Assembly: GCA_949935685.1 (NCBI GenBank)
Contig: CATLGN010000149.1
Location: forward strand, 1 to 5,260
Reading direction: 5' to 3'
Length of the DNA: 5,260 nucleotides
Source of the DNA: an uncultured Lachnospiraceae bacterium
Lineage (GTDB): Bacteria; Bacillota; Clostridia; Lachnospirales; Lachnospiraceae
Shown here: one piece after another, positions 5,006 to 5,260 of the stretch
Layout: each line of letters begins with the position of its first letter
Numbering within the stretch: position 1 is the stretch's first letter
Program-made: the position numbers and the translations under genes
Notes under the pieces: generated by a model
The model's database searches: none
What the model was told of the DNA's origin: nothing
Seen by the model: only the letters and a program-made list of their open reading frames with translations

Positions 5006-5260
5006 ATGAGATTAAAGAATGTTTTAATTGTCGTAAAAGATATGGAAAAGTCAAAACGGTTTTACAAAGATTTGTTCGGTCTTGATTTGCTACTTGACAA
5101 TGACGGCAACATGATTTTAACGGAAGGGCTTGTGCTGCAAGACGAAAAAATCTGGAAAAAGTTTTTAGGAAAGGAGATTATTGCGAAAAGCAATTCCTGT
5201 GAATTGTATTTTGAGGAACCGGATATAGAAGCATTTATTGAAAAGCTGGAACAGTCCTAT
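5006..5260 (+). CDS. VOC-family (glyoxalase/bleomycin-resistance-like) protein, 5' part
   Basis: This is 85 codons, open to the right edge. The start MRLKNVLIVVKDMEKSKRFY is the typical first strand and helix of a vicinal-oxygen-chelate module (beta strand, then D-M-E-K-S-K-x-F-Y, then LFGLDLL). Next come DNDGNMILTEGLVLQD (strands 2-3) and CELYFEEPDIEAFIEKLEQ, a strand and helix opening the second half of the module. GGAGAGGTG lies 7 nt before the ATG. VOC proteins include glyoxalases, fosfomycin- and bleomycin-resistance proteins and ring-cleaving dioxygenases. The short N-terminal half shows no clear set of metal ligands, so the reaction cannot be assigned. It is AT-rich compared with the left-hand genes and points away from the tetR operon. 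Confidence 0.85.
   Translation, partial: MRLKNVLIVVKDMEKSKRFYKDLFGLDLLLDNDGNMILTEGLVLQDEKIWKKFLGKEIIAKSNSCELYFEEPDIEAFIEKLEQSY

Noticed and set aside
4352..5009. Plus- and minus-strand ORFs of 70-150 codons across the GC-rich element
   Set aside because: They read both arms of the inverted repeat, giving mirrored peptides on opposite strands (shared R-S-I-A-A-G-H and G-I-S-G-S). They lack ribosome binding sites or domain features.

Overview
The window looks like a low-to-mid GC Gram-positive (Clostridia) chromosome, most likely Lachnospiraceae-like. Pointers are strong AGGAGG-type ribosome binding sites, consensus sigma-A promoters with 17-bp spacers, a cytidylate-kinase-like gene of the type common in gut Clostridia, and decayed pieces of genes carried by Clostridia integrative elements. 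The taxonomic call is inference from family knowledge; no marker settles it.

Left block (1-1921), all on the minus strand and apparently resident: the first 65 codons of a lipoprotein running off the left edge, with its own promoter; a cytidylate-kinase-like protein with its own promoter; and mutM (formamidopyrimidine-DNA glycosylase). The mutM start is fixed by the catalytic N-terminal proline. Directly upstream of its ribosome binding site lie almost three copies of a 51-bp GC-rich tandem repeat made of two small hairpins (1936-2083).

Middle block (2084-2906, minus): gene debris from a mobile element. A C-terminal fragment of an SPL-type radical SAM protein (best recalled match: 'radical SAM mobile pair protein B') has lost its FeS-cluster half, carries a frameshift near its end, and is joined out of frame to the first ~26 codons of what resembles an element-encoded sigma-70-like protein. 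Upstream are two competing uncharacterised reading frames, one with a good ribosome binding site but an internal amber codon.

Right block (2953-5260): a compact two-gene minus-strand operon, a TetR-family regulator followed by a flavodoxin-like NAD(P)H:FMN oxidoreductase with a Cys-rich motif. It is driven by a perfect TTGACA-17-TATAAT promoter overlapped by a perfect 10-3-10 palindrome, so the operon is probably self-repressed. An ~800-bp region without a convincing large gene follows (4205-5005). It holds a possible 30-codon ORF and a strikingly folded element of about 293 bp whose 67-nt core arms are about 85% complementary. The window ends in the 5' part of a plus-strand VOC (glyoxalase/bleomycin-resistance) gene.

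Overall: housekeeping genes on the left border an accessory zone of decayed mobile-element genes, repeat elements and small stress or detoxification-type cargo. I found no complete new defence or biosynthetic system. The most unusual items are the long inverted repeat, the 51-bp array abutting mutM, and the fused remnant of two element genes.
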